Shown: piece after piece, positions 1-8,700 of the stretch | Position numbering within the stretch: the first letter of the stretch is position 1 | Layout: each line of letters starts with the position of its first letter | Program-made: the position numbers and the translations under genes | Notes under the pieces: model-generated | Seen by the model: only the letters and a program-made list of their open reading frames with translations | Told to the model about the DNA's origin: nothing | The model's database searches: none | Assembly (NCBI GenBank): GCA_964435475.1 | Contig: CAYSZB010000080.1 | Coordinates: 1 to 9,056 of the forward strand | Length of the DNA: 9,056 nucleotides | Direction of reading: 5' to 3' | Source: CAYSZB01 sp964435475 | GTDB taxonomy: Bacteria; Chloroflexota; Anaerolineae; Anaerolineales; Anaerolineaceae

Positions 1-2049
1 ATCAATGTAAACCCGGTTGACCGTTTGACGATGATTTCACCTTTCAGCCACAGTGCCGTGGTGATGGATATTTTTTCGGCACTGCTGTATGGCGCTTCGC
101 TGTTCCCGTATGATGTGCCCTCCAATGGGATCCATGCGCTCAAAGACTGGCTGCTTAACGAAGAAATAAGCATTTATCATTCCGTGCCCACCTTGTTCAG
201 GGCATTTACAGACCTGCAGGATGGTTTTGAAAAATTTCCCTGCATCCGAGTGGTGGACCTGGGCGGGGAAATTGCCTACAATACGGACCTGGAAGCCTTT
301 CGCAGGATCTTTTCAGAGCACTGTGTGTTTGCGAATGGCATGGGTTCGACCGAGCTTACGGTAATCTTCCGCTGCTTTTTCCCAAAAGAATATAAAAATG
401 AAGACAGGGTCCTGCCTGTCGGATTCCCGGTGCTTGGTGTTGAATTCAAGGTCCTGGATGAACACGGCAATGACGTAGGAATCGGACAAATCGGTGAGAT
501 CATCTACAGCAGCCCGGCGCTGTCTCCCGGTTATTGGAATTTGCCCGAGCTGAACGCCAAAGTGTTCCGCTCCCTTCCAGATCACCCGGGAAGCCGCTGG
601 TTTTTCAGCGGTGACCTGGGCAGGCGGAACCTGGATGGTTCGCTGACCTTTTTGGAACGTAAAGACCTGCAGATCAAGATCAGGGGAAACAGGGTTGAGC
701 TGGCGGAGGTTGAGAAATGCATCCTGGAATATGACGGGGTGAAGCAGGCGGTGGTTGTAGACCAAAAACACCCGCAAGCAGGCATCGCCCTGGCGGCCTT
801 CATCATTCCTGATGCAGGTAAAAGCATTAAGAAAGAAGCCCTGAGGGATTTCATCAGCTCGAAATTACCACCATACATGATCCCTGATCGTTTTTTCTTT
901 GTTGAGCGGTTGCCAAGCACTGCCTCAGGTAAACTGGATCGCAATTCCCTGCGGACAATGAAGCTGGATGAGCGCACCTCCCATGATATAAAGAGAAATG
1001 CCCGTCCAGGCCTGGAATCTGAGCTATTAAAAATCTGGAAACATATCCTGGACAACAGCGAGGTGGGTGTTGAAGATGATTTCTTCGAGATAGGCGGCAA
1101 TTCGCTGATCGCCCTGCGCCTGGTTTATGAGATCCGAAGAAGAACAGGGTTGATCTTTCCACTGTCAGCCATCTTTGACGCATTAACCATTGAGAAAATG
1201 GCGGAATACCTTAATCAAAGCCCTGGCGAGAGAAGCTGGAATGTCCTGAACCTTGTCAAACCCAGTGGAAACAAGATTCCACTGTTCATGATCTCACCAA
1301 CGGTCATTGACTTGATCACATACCGCAACCTGGCAGACCACCTGGACAAGGAACAGCCACTTTATGCTTTGCATCCGCTTGCCTGGAGAACCTTCAGGGC
1401 AACAAACCCGGAAGAGAATGAATTCGTAGACAGGTTCGTTAAGGAGATCAAAAAAATCCAGCCGACAGGGCCTTATTTTTTGGGTGGATTCTCAGCAGCA
1501 GGGAGGGCAGCCCTGAGGGTCGTGCACCAGTTGGAAGAGCAGGGGGATGAAATCGGTTTTGTGTTCATGATCGATACATTCGGACCCAGTTACCCCAAAC
1601 TGCTGCCTTTGGTCACACCCAAGTTATTCAATTTCCTGAAGGTTGTGCGGCGGACAGAAAGCTACATCTGGAAGTTTTTAAGCATGGATCGGGCAGGAAA
1701 ACGCGACCTCATCCTTTCCGGTGAAACGCCATTTTTAACCAAGGTCAGCAGGTGGTTCGGAAAACGGGTCGGTGAAGTTCACGATGCCAGTTCAGAGGAA
1801 CTACCCCAGCCAGTTAAGGCAAAAGATGCATTTCCATTTTACGAGGTCAAATCACCTGTCACTTTAATGCGAGCAAGACGTGGATTGTTGGGGGTGAAAA
1901 GGGACCATTCACTGGGCTGGCGGAAGGTTTTCGGGGACAGGCTAACGATCATTGATGTGCCCGGCGACCATGAATCGATCCTTTTTGGACCAAACGTGCC
2001 GAATATCAGCAAGATAATCCAGGAATTGATCGACAAGGCAACGAAGTAA
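1..2049 (+). CDS. NRPS-like synthetase, adenylation-carrier-thioesterase, 5' truncated
   Basis: The frame is open from base 1 with no stop, so the ATG at 25 is an internal Met and the true start lies upstream. 682 residues are visible (residue 1 = codon 1-3). The C-terminal part of an adenylation domain comes first: the A4-like PFSHS at 14-18, A5 NGMGSTE near 112-118, A6 SPGYW, A7 FSGDLGRR near 202-209, A8 IKIRGNRVELAEVE near 225-238, and A10 STASGKLDR with its Lys at 311. A carrier domain follows, with EIGGNSL and the phosphopantetheine Ser368 (1102-1104). The last third is a type I thioesterase: GGFSAAG nucleophile Ser498 (1492-1494), probable triad Asp525 in MIDTFG, and His657 in PGDHES. 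By family knowledge it would activate an acid as the AMP ester, load it on the carrier arm and release it by hydrolysis, cyclisation or transfer. No condensation domain is visible, but the upstream part is missing. At the amine-contacting A4 position Asp is replaced by Ser16, so the substrate is uncertain and may not be an alpha-amino acid. It is co-transcribed with the phosphopantetheinyl transferase that follows. Confidence 0.92.
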   Translation: MNVNPVDRLTMISPFSHSAVVMDIFSALLYGASLFPYDVPSNGIHALKDWLLNEEISIYHSVPTLFRAFTDLQDGFEKFPCIRVVDLGGEIAYNTDLEAFRRIFSEHCVFANGMGSTELTVIFRCFFPKEYKNEDRVLPVGFPVLGVEFKVLDEHGNDVGIGQIGEIIYSSPALSPGYWNLPELNAKVFRSLPDHPGSRWFFSGDLGRRNLDGSLTFLERKDLQIKIRGNRVELAEVEKCILEYDGVKQAVVVDQKHPQAGIALAAFIIPDAGKSIKKEALRDFISSKLPPYMIPDRFFFVERLPSTASGKLDRNSLRTMKLDERTSHDIKRNARPGLESELLKIWKHILDNSEVGVEDDFFEIGGNSLIALRLVYEIRRRTGLIFPLSAIFDALTIEKMAEYLNQSPGERSWNVLNLVKPSGNKIPLFMISPTVIDLITYRNLADHLDKEQPLYALHPLAWRTFRATNPEENEFVDRFVKEIKKIQPTGPYFLGGFSAAGRAALRVVHQLEEQGDEIGFVFMIDTFGPSYPKLLPLVTPKLFNFLKVVRRTESYIWKFLSMDRAGKRDLILSGETPFLTKVSRWFGKRVGEVHDASSEELPQPVKAKDAFPFYEVKSPVTLMRARRGLLGVKRDHSLGWRKVFGDRLTIIDVPGDHESILFGPNVPNISKIIQELIDKATK

Positions 2050-2052
2050 AAG

Positions 2053-2789
2053 ATGACAGAAGGAACCCTGTTCAACAAGGATCATGTTGACATCTGGACG
2101 ATCAAACTCGTCCAGCCAGAAAATGTGATCAACGCACTATACTGGAAATTGAGCGAGGAAGAACGCACTCAGTTTGTGCGCTTCCGCTACTCCCAGGAAA
2201 GGAAACGGTTCATTGTTTGCCACGGCGCGGTGCGGCAGATCCTGGCGAGTTATATTGGCAAGCCATCATACAGGATCAAGATCGAAACAAATCAAAACGG
2301 GAAACCGGTGATCTGGAAGAAGGAAGGCGGGGTTGAGGTTCAATTTAATTTTTCCCACTCTGAAGACCTGGCGGTGTGTGCCGTCTCGCCAACGCGAAAC
2401 GTGGGCGTGGATATCGAATTCATCCACCCTTTTGTTGACGTGGAGGAACTGGTTAAGTCGAATTTCTCATTCGAGGAGAGCAAATTCTTTGAAGCGGTAG
2501 ATAGCCGGCAAAAATTGAGCATGTTCTTCACCCTTTGGTGCCGCAAGGAAGCTTTCATCAAAGCGATCGGCAGGGGCCTTTCGTATCCTCTAAATGAATT
2601 TACGATGCTTGATGGTCGATCGACTGCCCATTTCAAACCCGTCAAACTGGGTTGGCGCAGTTCCCTGGCAGGTTACTGGTTCTATACGGACCTGTCCATT
2701 TCGCCCGGATATGCTTCCACACTGGTGGTTGAGGGCAGCGGGGTAAAGGCACTTAAACACCATGAATGGATCATGGATTTCAACCAGCC
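2053..2789 (+). CDS. Sfp-type 4'-phosphopantetheinyl transferase, 3' end lost in gap
   Basis: This enzyme transfers the phosphopantetheine arm of CoA to a Ser of carrier domains, most likely Ser368 of the NRPS-like protein just upstream. The ATG lies three bases after that gene's TAA, so the two are almost certainly one operon and probably translationally coupled; no strong Shine-Dalgarno sequence is seen. 245 complete codons are visible before the N run. Family motifs are in order: NGKP near residues 82-84, FNFSHSEDLAVCAV from 98, GVDIE with Mg-binding Asp120 and Glu122, and WCRKEAFIKAIGRGL from 162 with Glu166 and Lys170. The two-lobe length is that of the Sfp/Gsp/HetI type rather than the short AcpS type. 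Sfp-type proteins are about 220-250 residues, so only a short tail should be missing. The frame can be followed through the N to a stop near 3003, but that part is antisense to the transporter gene and is not real. Confidence 0.93.
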
Positions 2790-2889
2790 NNNNNNNNNNN
2801 NNNNNNNNNNNNNNNNNNNNNNNNNNNNNNNNNNNNNNNNNNNNNNNNNNNNNNNNNNNNNNNNNNNNNNNNNNNNNNNNNNNNNNNNN
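2790..2889. other. Assembly gap (100 N)
   Basis: This is a run of exactly 100 N, the conventional placeholder for a scaffold join of unknown size. It hides the C-terminus of the phosphopantetheinyl transferase from the left, the C-terminus of the EamA transporter from the right, and whatever lies between these convergent genes, which would probably include a terminator. Confidence 0.98.
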
Positions 2890-3744
2890 CATCAGGATCA
2901 CTCCCGGCCAAAAATTCCACAAGGGCTGGTCTCTGAGCAGCAGGAAAGAAAGCAGGGTGCCGGCAAAGGGTGCGGTGGCGAAGAGGGCATATGTTCGTGT
3001 TGACCCAAGGTGGCGCATGGCCAGGATGACGAGGTAAATGCTTAAACCGTAACAGATCGCGCCCAGCAGGAGGGCCGCCAGGATGACATGAAAGGCAGGC
3101 AAAGGTTTGCCAAGAATAAATGAAAGGAGGAGGGAGAACAAACCAGCGATCAGCCCCTTGAAGGTCACAATAAGAAGAGGATCTTTGGCAGATATGTTGC
3201 GGGTAAAATTGTTATCCAATCCCCAGAACACACAGGCCGCTGCCACAAGCAGTGCGCCAGCAGAAAAGCCCCAACCCTGTGAACTCCATGACAGGAAAAT
3301 GCTGGCACCCGTGATGATCATGACGGCGATGATGGTGCGTTTATTGATCGCTTCACGGAAGAACAACCCGGCGATCAAGGCTGTGGCAACAGTCTCAAAA
3401 TTCAGCAACAGTGAGGCCGTGCTGGCGGGGGTGGTATTGAGCCCGATCATGGAAAAAATGGGGGCAATAATCCCACCCGCAAGGATGGCACCGATCAACC
3501 AGGGGATATCCTGGCGGGAAAGGGCTGCCTCACGCCTGACCTTGCGGCGCGAACCTGACTGCGCCAGGAAGCCCAACAATGCGCCCAGACCGCTACCAAT
3601 ATACAACAAACCAGCCAGGGGGATGGGTTCCACCTGACCCAAGAGGACCTTGGAGAGGGGAGCTGAAGCACCAAACAACAAGGCTGCGATCATCGCCTGG
3701 AGGATCGGCAGGTATTTTCCATTTCTACTACTCTTACCAGTCAT
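2890..3744 (-). CDS. EamA/DMT-superfamily membrane transporter, 3' end lost in gap
   Basis: This is a polytopic inner-membrane protein of the drug/metabolite transporter superfamily, probably a metabolite exporter or permease of unknown substrate. 285 codons are visible. Hydrophobic segments lie at about 12-34, 41-61, 80-101, 108-129, 136-153, 159-175, 189-211, 217-242 and 251-270, with a tenth starting at about 277 and cut by the gap. This matches the ten-helix, two-repeat EamA fold. The segment TTPASTASLLLNFETVATAL followed by FFREAI is typical of the end of the first EamA repeat, and HLGSTRTYALFATAPFAGTLLSFLLLRD is its counterpart in the second. Family length is about 290-300, so few residues are missing. 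The gene starts 15 bases after the stop of the glycosidase-like gene on the same strand, which suggests one transcript. No Shine-Dalgarno sequence is evident before the ATG. The substrate cannot be read from the sequence. Continuation of the frame beyond the gap is antisense to the transferase and is artificial. Confidence 0.9.
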
Positions 3745-3759
3745 TTCAGCGAAATCTTA

Positions 3760-5630
3760 TCACAACTGGGAAATCAGGTGGGGTCCTATGCCATACACGC
3801 GGGTCAGTTTTCCATTGGGAAGTCGCACCTGGGAGAACTCGCCCTCCCTGGTGATGTGCATGCCACGATAGCGGACGGTCAATTTACCGGGAAAGGCCGA
3901 CCCACGAAACAATTCTACTGAGGTGGGCGAGATAATGCGGATGCCAGCCAATTGCAGGTACAGGCTGACAGGTAACAATCCGGCGAGGGCATTTTTATGA
4001 CCACCGGCAGCGCCATCTGAGCCTGAATAATATTCATAGAATGCGTGGGACGCCTTCAGGTTTTTAACCACCAGGTTCATTAACCGTGAAAACAGTTCAA
4101 GTGCCTCAGGCAGGAAGGAGTCATCCGCAAGGTTTTCGATAAGGCGGAAATTCCATGCGGGGTTGACCAGGTCCAGCCGATCGGCTGGAATACCTGCCAA
4201 GGCAAATGGATATTCCGGGATGCCATACTGGAAACGGGGCGCTGGATCCTGTAAGATCGATTTCATGGCCTGGTGAATGTGAGCGCGGGAGGTGCAGGTG
4301 GTGGACAGGGGAAGCAAGCAGGAAATATCGAGCAGGGAGAGGTCCGGGGTGGAAATTTCCAGTGATATGGAGGAGAGGTCCGGGGCAGTTATGCCTGTCA
4401 CCTTTGAAAAAACATTTTCAGTCACCCGGATGGAGGNNNNNNNNNNNNNNNNNNNNNNNNNNNNNNNNNNNNNNNNNNNNNNNNNNNNNNNNNNNNNNNN
4501 NNNNNNNNNNNNNNNNNNNNNNNNNNNNNNNNNNNNAGGACTGACCCGGCGAATTCCTTATCCCGGGTGTGTTGAAAAACCTGCCAGCACAGGTCGGAAA
4601 GGAAGGGCAAGTGGGTTGGAAAGGTCTTTTTTGATGAGAGGAAAGTGAAATGCTCATCGACTGCCTGGGAGACCAGTAACTGCGCCAGACCGGGATTGGC
4701 TGGCAACAATATCTTTGACAATTGATTAAGCATTATGGGGGAAAGTGGGGCAGGCTGACCTGCGCCTGGCTGCGTATAGGTAATGTCAGAGCTGAGGTAA
4801 GGAAACAACCAGGCGGGCTTATCGGCGGGCGAACAGACCAGGGACCTGCCCACCTGCTGTGAAAAAGCCAAAGCCGCGTCCCATTCTTCATTGCCGGTCT
4901 GGATATCGATGATCGTTGCGTCGTGGGTGATCTCCAACCTGGCCAATTCTTTCTCCCAATCGCGGGTCAAGGCTGAAAACGCCCTGTCCTGGCTGGTGAG
5001 CGGGTCATTTTCGGATGCGCAAGCCCAGGCGATGGATTTTGACTCCCCCGGGTTCAAACGAAGCGGTGTAGCAAGGGCTGGCAAAGGGCTGACCAGCGGG
5101 GAGGGACCACCGGACTGGACAAGGACAGGGTAAATGCCGGAACTACCGCCTACCAGGTAAGCATGCAAGCCTTTCTGGGTTATGGTAAATGGCTGACCCG
5201 GTTCCAGGGGGATCAAGGCAGCCCCCACCAGGCTCTTGATCGAGCGAACCTCTTTTGCAAAGTTAAAGACTGTCACCCGCCCGCTGACCAGGTGGGGTCC
5301 GAGGACCCAAAACTCCACTTCCGCGGCCAGGTTTTCGACTGGTTCACACGCAATCCGGCAATATGATGCGGAAAAATTGAGCATGGCAGGCCGCTGGAAG
5401 AATTGACCCGGGTCGAATAACAAGCCATCCAGGCCAGAAAAACCGATCTTGACCTGCATTTCGATCGCCTTTAAACCATAGGTTGTGTGCACCCCCAGGA
5501 ATGAACCCGGCGCACCGCCCAATGACAATTCCCAAATATCATTGCGCTGCGGGTCAAACTCCGACGTAAGACCATCGGGAACCAGGACGAGAGATAAGGG
5601 GTCTTGATCGGTAAGATGCCATTCACGCAT
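3760..5630 (-). CDS. Six-hairpin (alpha/alpha barrel) glycosidase-like protein, interrupted by gap
   Basis: Two same-strand open pieces flank the second gap and are best read as one gene: 364 residues from the ATG at 5630 to the gap, then about 225 from the gap to a TGA at 3760-3762. A TAG nine bases upstream in frame makes this ATG the first possible start. The N-terminal ~205 residues look all-beta. A helix (about 211-233, AFSALTRDWEKELARL) leads into NEEWDAALAF at 247-256, as in glycogen-debranching-like and MGH1-type glycosidases. After the gap, NPAWNFRLIENL resembles the GPVW..N stretch of those enzymes, and HAFYEYYSGSDG resembles their FYEYFNP.TG motif, where the Glu (here 4033-4035) acts as the catalytic base in characterised relatives. 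A short beta-rich tail ends the protein. There is no signal peptide, so it is probably cytoplasmic. It would act on an alpha-glucoside or related sugar, but the general-acid region may lie in the gap. Other six-hairpin families remain possible. The downstream transporter may share its pathway. Confidence 0.68.
4336..4385 (-). repeat. 14-base direct repeat with 36-base period in the coding sequence
   Basis: The 14-mer GGAGAGGTCCGGGG (plus-strand sense) occurs at 4336-4349 and again at 4372-4385. The 36-base period equals 12 codons, so the repeat is in frame and gives two similar peptides, APDLSSISLEIS and TPDLSLLDISCL. It lies about 50 bases from the gap. It is probably a small internal duplication or a repeated turn of the fold. 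Confidence 0.6.
4437..4536. other. Assembly gap (100 N) inside a gene
   Basis: This is a run of exactly 100 N inside the glycosidase-like gene. The two coding pieces are out of frame with each other at this length. If they are one intact gene, the true gap length must leave remainder 2 on division by 3. The barrel visible on the two sides is shorter than the usual ~350-400 residues, so the missing sequence is likely to be several hundred bases. Confidence 0.97.
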
Positions 5631-5636
5631 GTTATG

Positions 5637-5642
5637 ATTCTA
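5637..5642 (-). promoter_or_regulatory. Possible -10 element of the glycosidase-like gene (leaderless)
   Basis: On the minus strand TAGAAT (5 of 6 to TATAAT) ends exactly 6 bases before the ATG at 5630, with CATAAC between them. No Shine-Dalgarno sequence precedes this ATG. If transcription starts about 7 bases after the hexamer, the mRNA would begin at or next to the start codon. No convincing -35 element is seen, so this rests on the hexamer, its spacing and the matching arrangement on the other side of the intergenic region. Confidence 0.4.
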
Positions 5643-5710
5643 CTATGGCAGAGAAAAGGTGGGGGAACTAATGGCACCTATTTGCGTCATAGTAAATGAA
5701 ATGGATATGC

Positions 5711-5716
5711 TAAAAT
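5711..5716 (+). promoter_or_regulatory. Possible -10 element of the penicillin-binding protein gene (leaderless)
   Basis: TAAAAT (5 of 6 to TATAAT) ends 6 bases before the ATG at 5723, with AATTAA between them. There is no Shine-Dalgarno sequence. This mirrors the spacing of the divergent gene. A weaker pair, TTGCGT at 5682-5687 with TATGCT at 5706-5711 (18-base spacer), overlaps it and could act instead or provide part of the same promoter. The two divergent promoters would share a 92-base region in which no clear operator or inverted repeat was seen. Confidence 0.4.
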
Positions 5717-5722
5717 AATTAA

Positions 5723-8700
5723 ATGAATGATGAACCTGATAATTTAACACCAGAAGAAAATCGCGGCAGTCTGGATAATTCGACTGATCACGAAAACATT
5801 GAAGATTTACAACCCTCCCTGGAGCAGGATGCACCCGGGCAGGATTTTGATCCGACGAATGAGGATACACAGCCTGTTAATCTACAGCGGGAAGCAGTTA
5901 TTCCCGGCCAGTCAATCGAAGAAGTACCCCAGAACGCAGCAGGAGCAGCTGGCGGATGGTTCGCTGAGTTGGATCAATTTAGCAAGATACCTGGAGATGT
6001 GCATGAAAGGCTGCCACCAGCAGACCCTGCCATAAATGAGAAATTGGATAACATGCCTGTTGCGCCTGTTCAAGCTTATCCCGACAACCAAAGTTTGTTG
6101 CCCGATGACATTCCCACCGTTCCACCGCCACCCGGGAGCAATGCTGCTGATAGCAATCGGGACGCTGACCTTCCCAAACGGGTATTTGAAGTGGATCCGC
6201 ATGCCACCCGGCTTTCACCCGTGGCATACAACCCGGATGCAGTGGAAGTCAAGCGAAAAACCACACTGCGAAATTGGCTGGCACGATCGGCTAAAAAGGA
6301 TGAAACCAAGCCGCATTCGAATTCCACGGCTAAGAAGAGGAAGAAACGACCTTCGGCCGGCTGCCTTCTAAAAACGTTCCTGTTCATGGTCTTCGTGGTG
6401 ATCTTCATCGCCTTGATCGCAGGATCGGTCATCATTTATCAATACTTCAGGATCGCATCCTCCCTGCCTTCGGTCAACGAGTTAAGGGAAAGGGCTTCGA
6501 AGTTTGAAACCACGCGCATCCTGGATCGTGCCGGCAATGTCTTATATGAAATTGTTGACCCCAATGCCGGTAAGAGGACATTCGTCCCACTGAACGAGAT
6601 ATCGCCCTACCTGATCGCTGCGACGATTGCCACCGAGGATAAGGAGTTTTACAACCACCCGGGGTATGACCTTGTAGCCCTGGCAAGGGCATTATGGAAC
6701 AACTATACGGCGGGTGAGATCACCTCCGGCGCTTCGACCATCACCCAGCAGCTGGCACGCATGCTGCTCCTGCCGGATGAAAGATTTGAGCAAACTTATG
6801 AGCGCAAAGCGCGGGAGATCGTGCTGGCAGCAGAGATCACACGCAAATACACCAAGGAAGAGATCCTTGAGATGTACCTGAACGAGATATTTTACGGATC
6901 CCTGTCTTATGGCATTGAGGCAGCAGCCGAAACCTATTTTGGAACGACCGCCGACCAATTGACCTTATGGCAGTCATCCTTCCTGGCAGGACTGCCCCAG
7001 GGACCTTCCATATATGATGTCATCAACAACCGTGATGCCACCCTTGCAAGGAACCGGGATGTTCTCGTTTTGATGTATAACATGAGTGCTGAAAAGGATT
7101 GCATCTACACCAGCAGCACGCATGAGAAGATCTGTGTGGATGCGGTTGAGGCATTGCAGGCGGCAGAGACCCTGGAAGCTTATCAATTCGTCCCGCCAAC
7201 CTATTACATGCGCTATCCCCACTGGGTGGTCTATGTGCAGTCCCTGCTGGAAGAGCAATTTGACTCGCAAACCATCTACCGGTCGGGATTTACCGTCTAC
7301 ACCACACTTGACCCGGAGATCCAGCGCCATGCCGAACAGGCAGTACGGGACCAACTGGCAGCTTTAAGTGAGAATAACGCCACCAATGCCGCGGTGATGG
7401 CGATCCAACCTGCCACAGGTCAGATCGTTGCCATGGTCGGCTCGGCTGACTTTTACAATGATTCAATCAGCGGGCAAGTCAACATGGCGCTGACCAATAC
7501 CCGGCAGCCCGGTTCAGCCATCAAACCTTTCACCTTTTTGGCAGCCTTTGAGAAGGGCTGGACCCCTTCCACGCTGATCTGGGACGTGCCAACTGACTTT
7601 ACGCCCTCCGGGATACCCAATGATCCCGTGGGGAAGACCTACCACCCGGTCAATTACGATGGCAGGTATCACGGACCGGTGACGGTGCGTACAGCTTTGG
7701 CCAACTCGTACAACGTGCCGGCGGTAAAAGCACTCGAATTCGTGGGTATATTCGATGATCCCCTGACCGCACAAAAAGAAGGCCTGGTCTCAATGGCTGA
7801 GAGGCTGGGGATAACCAACCTGACACGCAGTGATTATGGGCTGGCTTTGACACTCGGCGGGGGCGAGATCAGCTTAAAAGAAATGACCAGCGCCTACGCC
7901 GTTATCGCCAATACCGGGCGAAAGATCGACCCGGTGGCAATCACCCGGATCATTGATCACAGTGGAAATGAAGTCTACCAGTATGAACCCCCGGCTGGCG
8001 ACCAGGTTTTACGGGCAGAACATGCATACCTTATGTCTTCCATCCTGTCTGACAAGAATGCACGCATCCCGATGTTTGGTACCAACCCGGTGATCAACCT
8101 GCCCTTTACGGCAGCGGTCAAAACAGGCACAACCAACGACTTCAGGGACAACTGGACGATTGGATATACACCCGACCTGGTGGTTGGGGTCTGGGTGGGC
8201 AATGCTGATTACACACCGATGGTCAATACCAGCGGACTGAAAGGCGCAGCTCCGATCTGGGCTGAAGTGATGCAATTTGGCATCCTGGACCTGGTGGGAA
8301 ACTCGCCATCTGACTTCATCCGCCCGCCAGGGATCGTTGACCGTGTAATCTGCAGTGTCTCCGGTACGGAACCCTCGTCACTTTGCCCTGACCAAAGATC
8401 CGAGATATATGCCTCAGATCAATTGCCCCTGCCGAAAGAATATGACCTGTGGTCAGAAATCATCATTGACACCTGGACAGGTTTAAGGGCTTCTCCAGCG
8501 TGTGCAGAATTCACTGAAGAGAAAAATGCGATCAATGTGACGGATCAGACCGCCATCACCTGGTTGAAGGAGAACGCATCCGGCATCGAGTGGGCTGATT
8601 TCTATGGTTTTTCCAAGCCATTGTTCTTTGCACCGCCGCGAGAGTGTACTGACAGCGATCCGCGACCGAAGATCGAGATCGTCGGGCTGGCAAACGGGCA

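Noticed and set aside
313..1183. Three overlapping minus-strand open frames of 109-172 codons in the NRPS-like gene
   Set aside because: They are shadows of a strongly supported coding sequence, with compositions and residues that match no family.
2590..2789. Continuation of the EamA transporter frame left of the gap
   Set aside because: It is antisense to the transferase's conserved coding sequence and depends on the arbitrary N length.
2887..3037. Continuation of the phosphopantetheinyl transferase frame beyond the gap to about 3003
   Set aside because: It passes through N of arbitrary length and the part after the gap is antisense to the EamA transporter; no family resemblance.
3745..3765. 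TAAGAT 9 bases before the transporter ATG as a leaderless promoter
   Set aside because: It matches TATAAT at only 4 of 6, lies at a different distance from that in the divergent pair, and overlaps the end of the upstream gene; chance is likely.
3107..3871. Plus-strand open frames of up to 176 codons across the transporter and glycosidase genes
   Set aside because: They are antisense to a clear polytopic membrane protein and its upstream neighbour; the products are rich in Arg and Pro and unrecognisable.
3760..4425. Separate gene starting at a GTG at 4425
   Set aside because: The frame is open right up to the gap and has the C-terminal half of a six-hairpin fold, so the GTG is better read as an internal Val.
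4422..4436. Stop of the glycosidase-like protein just after the gap at about 4422
   Set aside because: It appears only because 100 N is not the true gap length. The same-strand frame ending at 3760 carries the family's C-terminal motifs.
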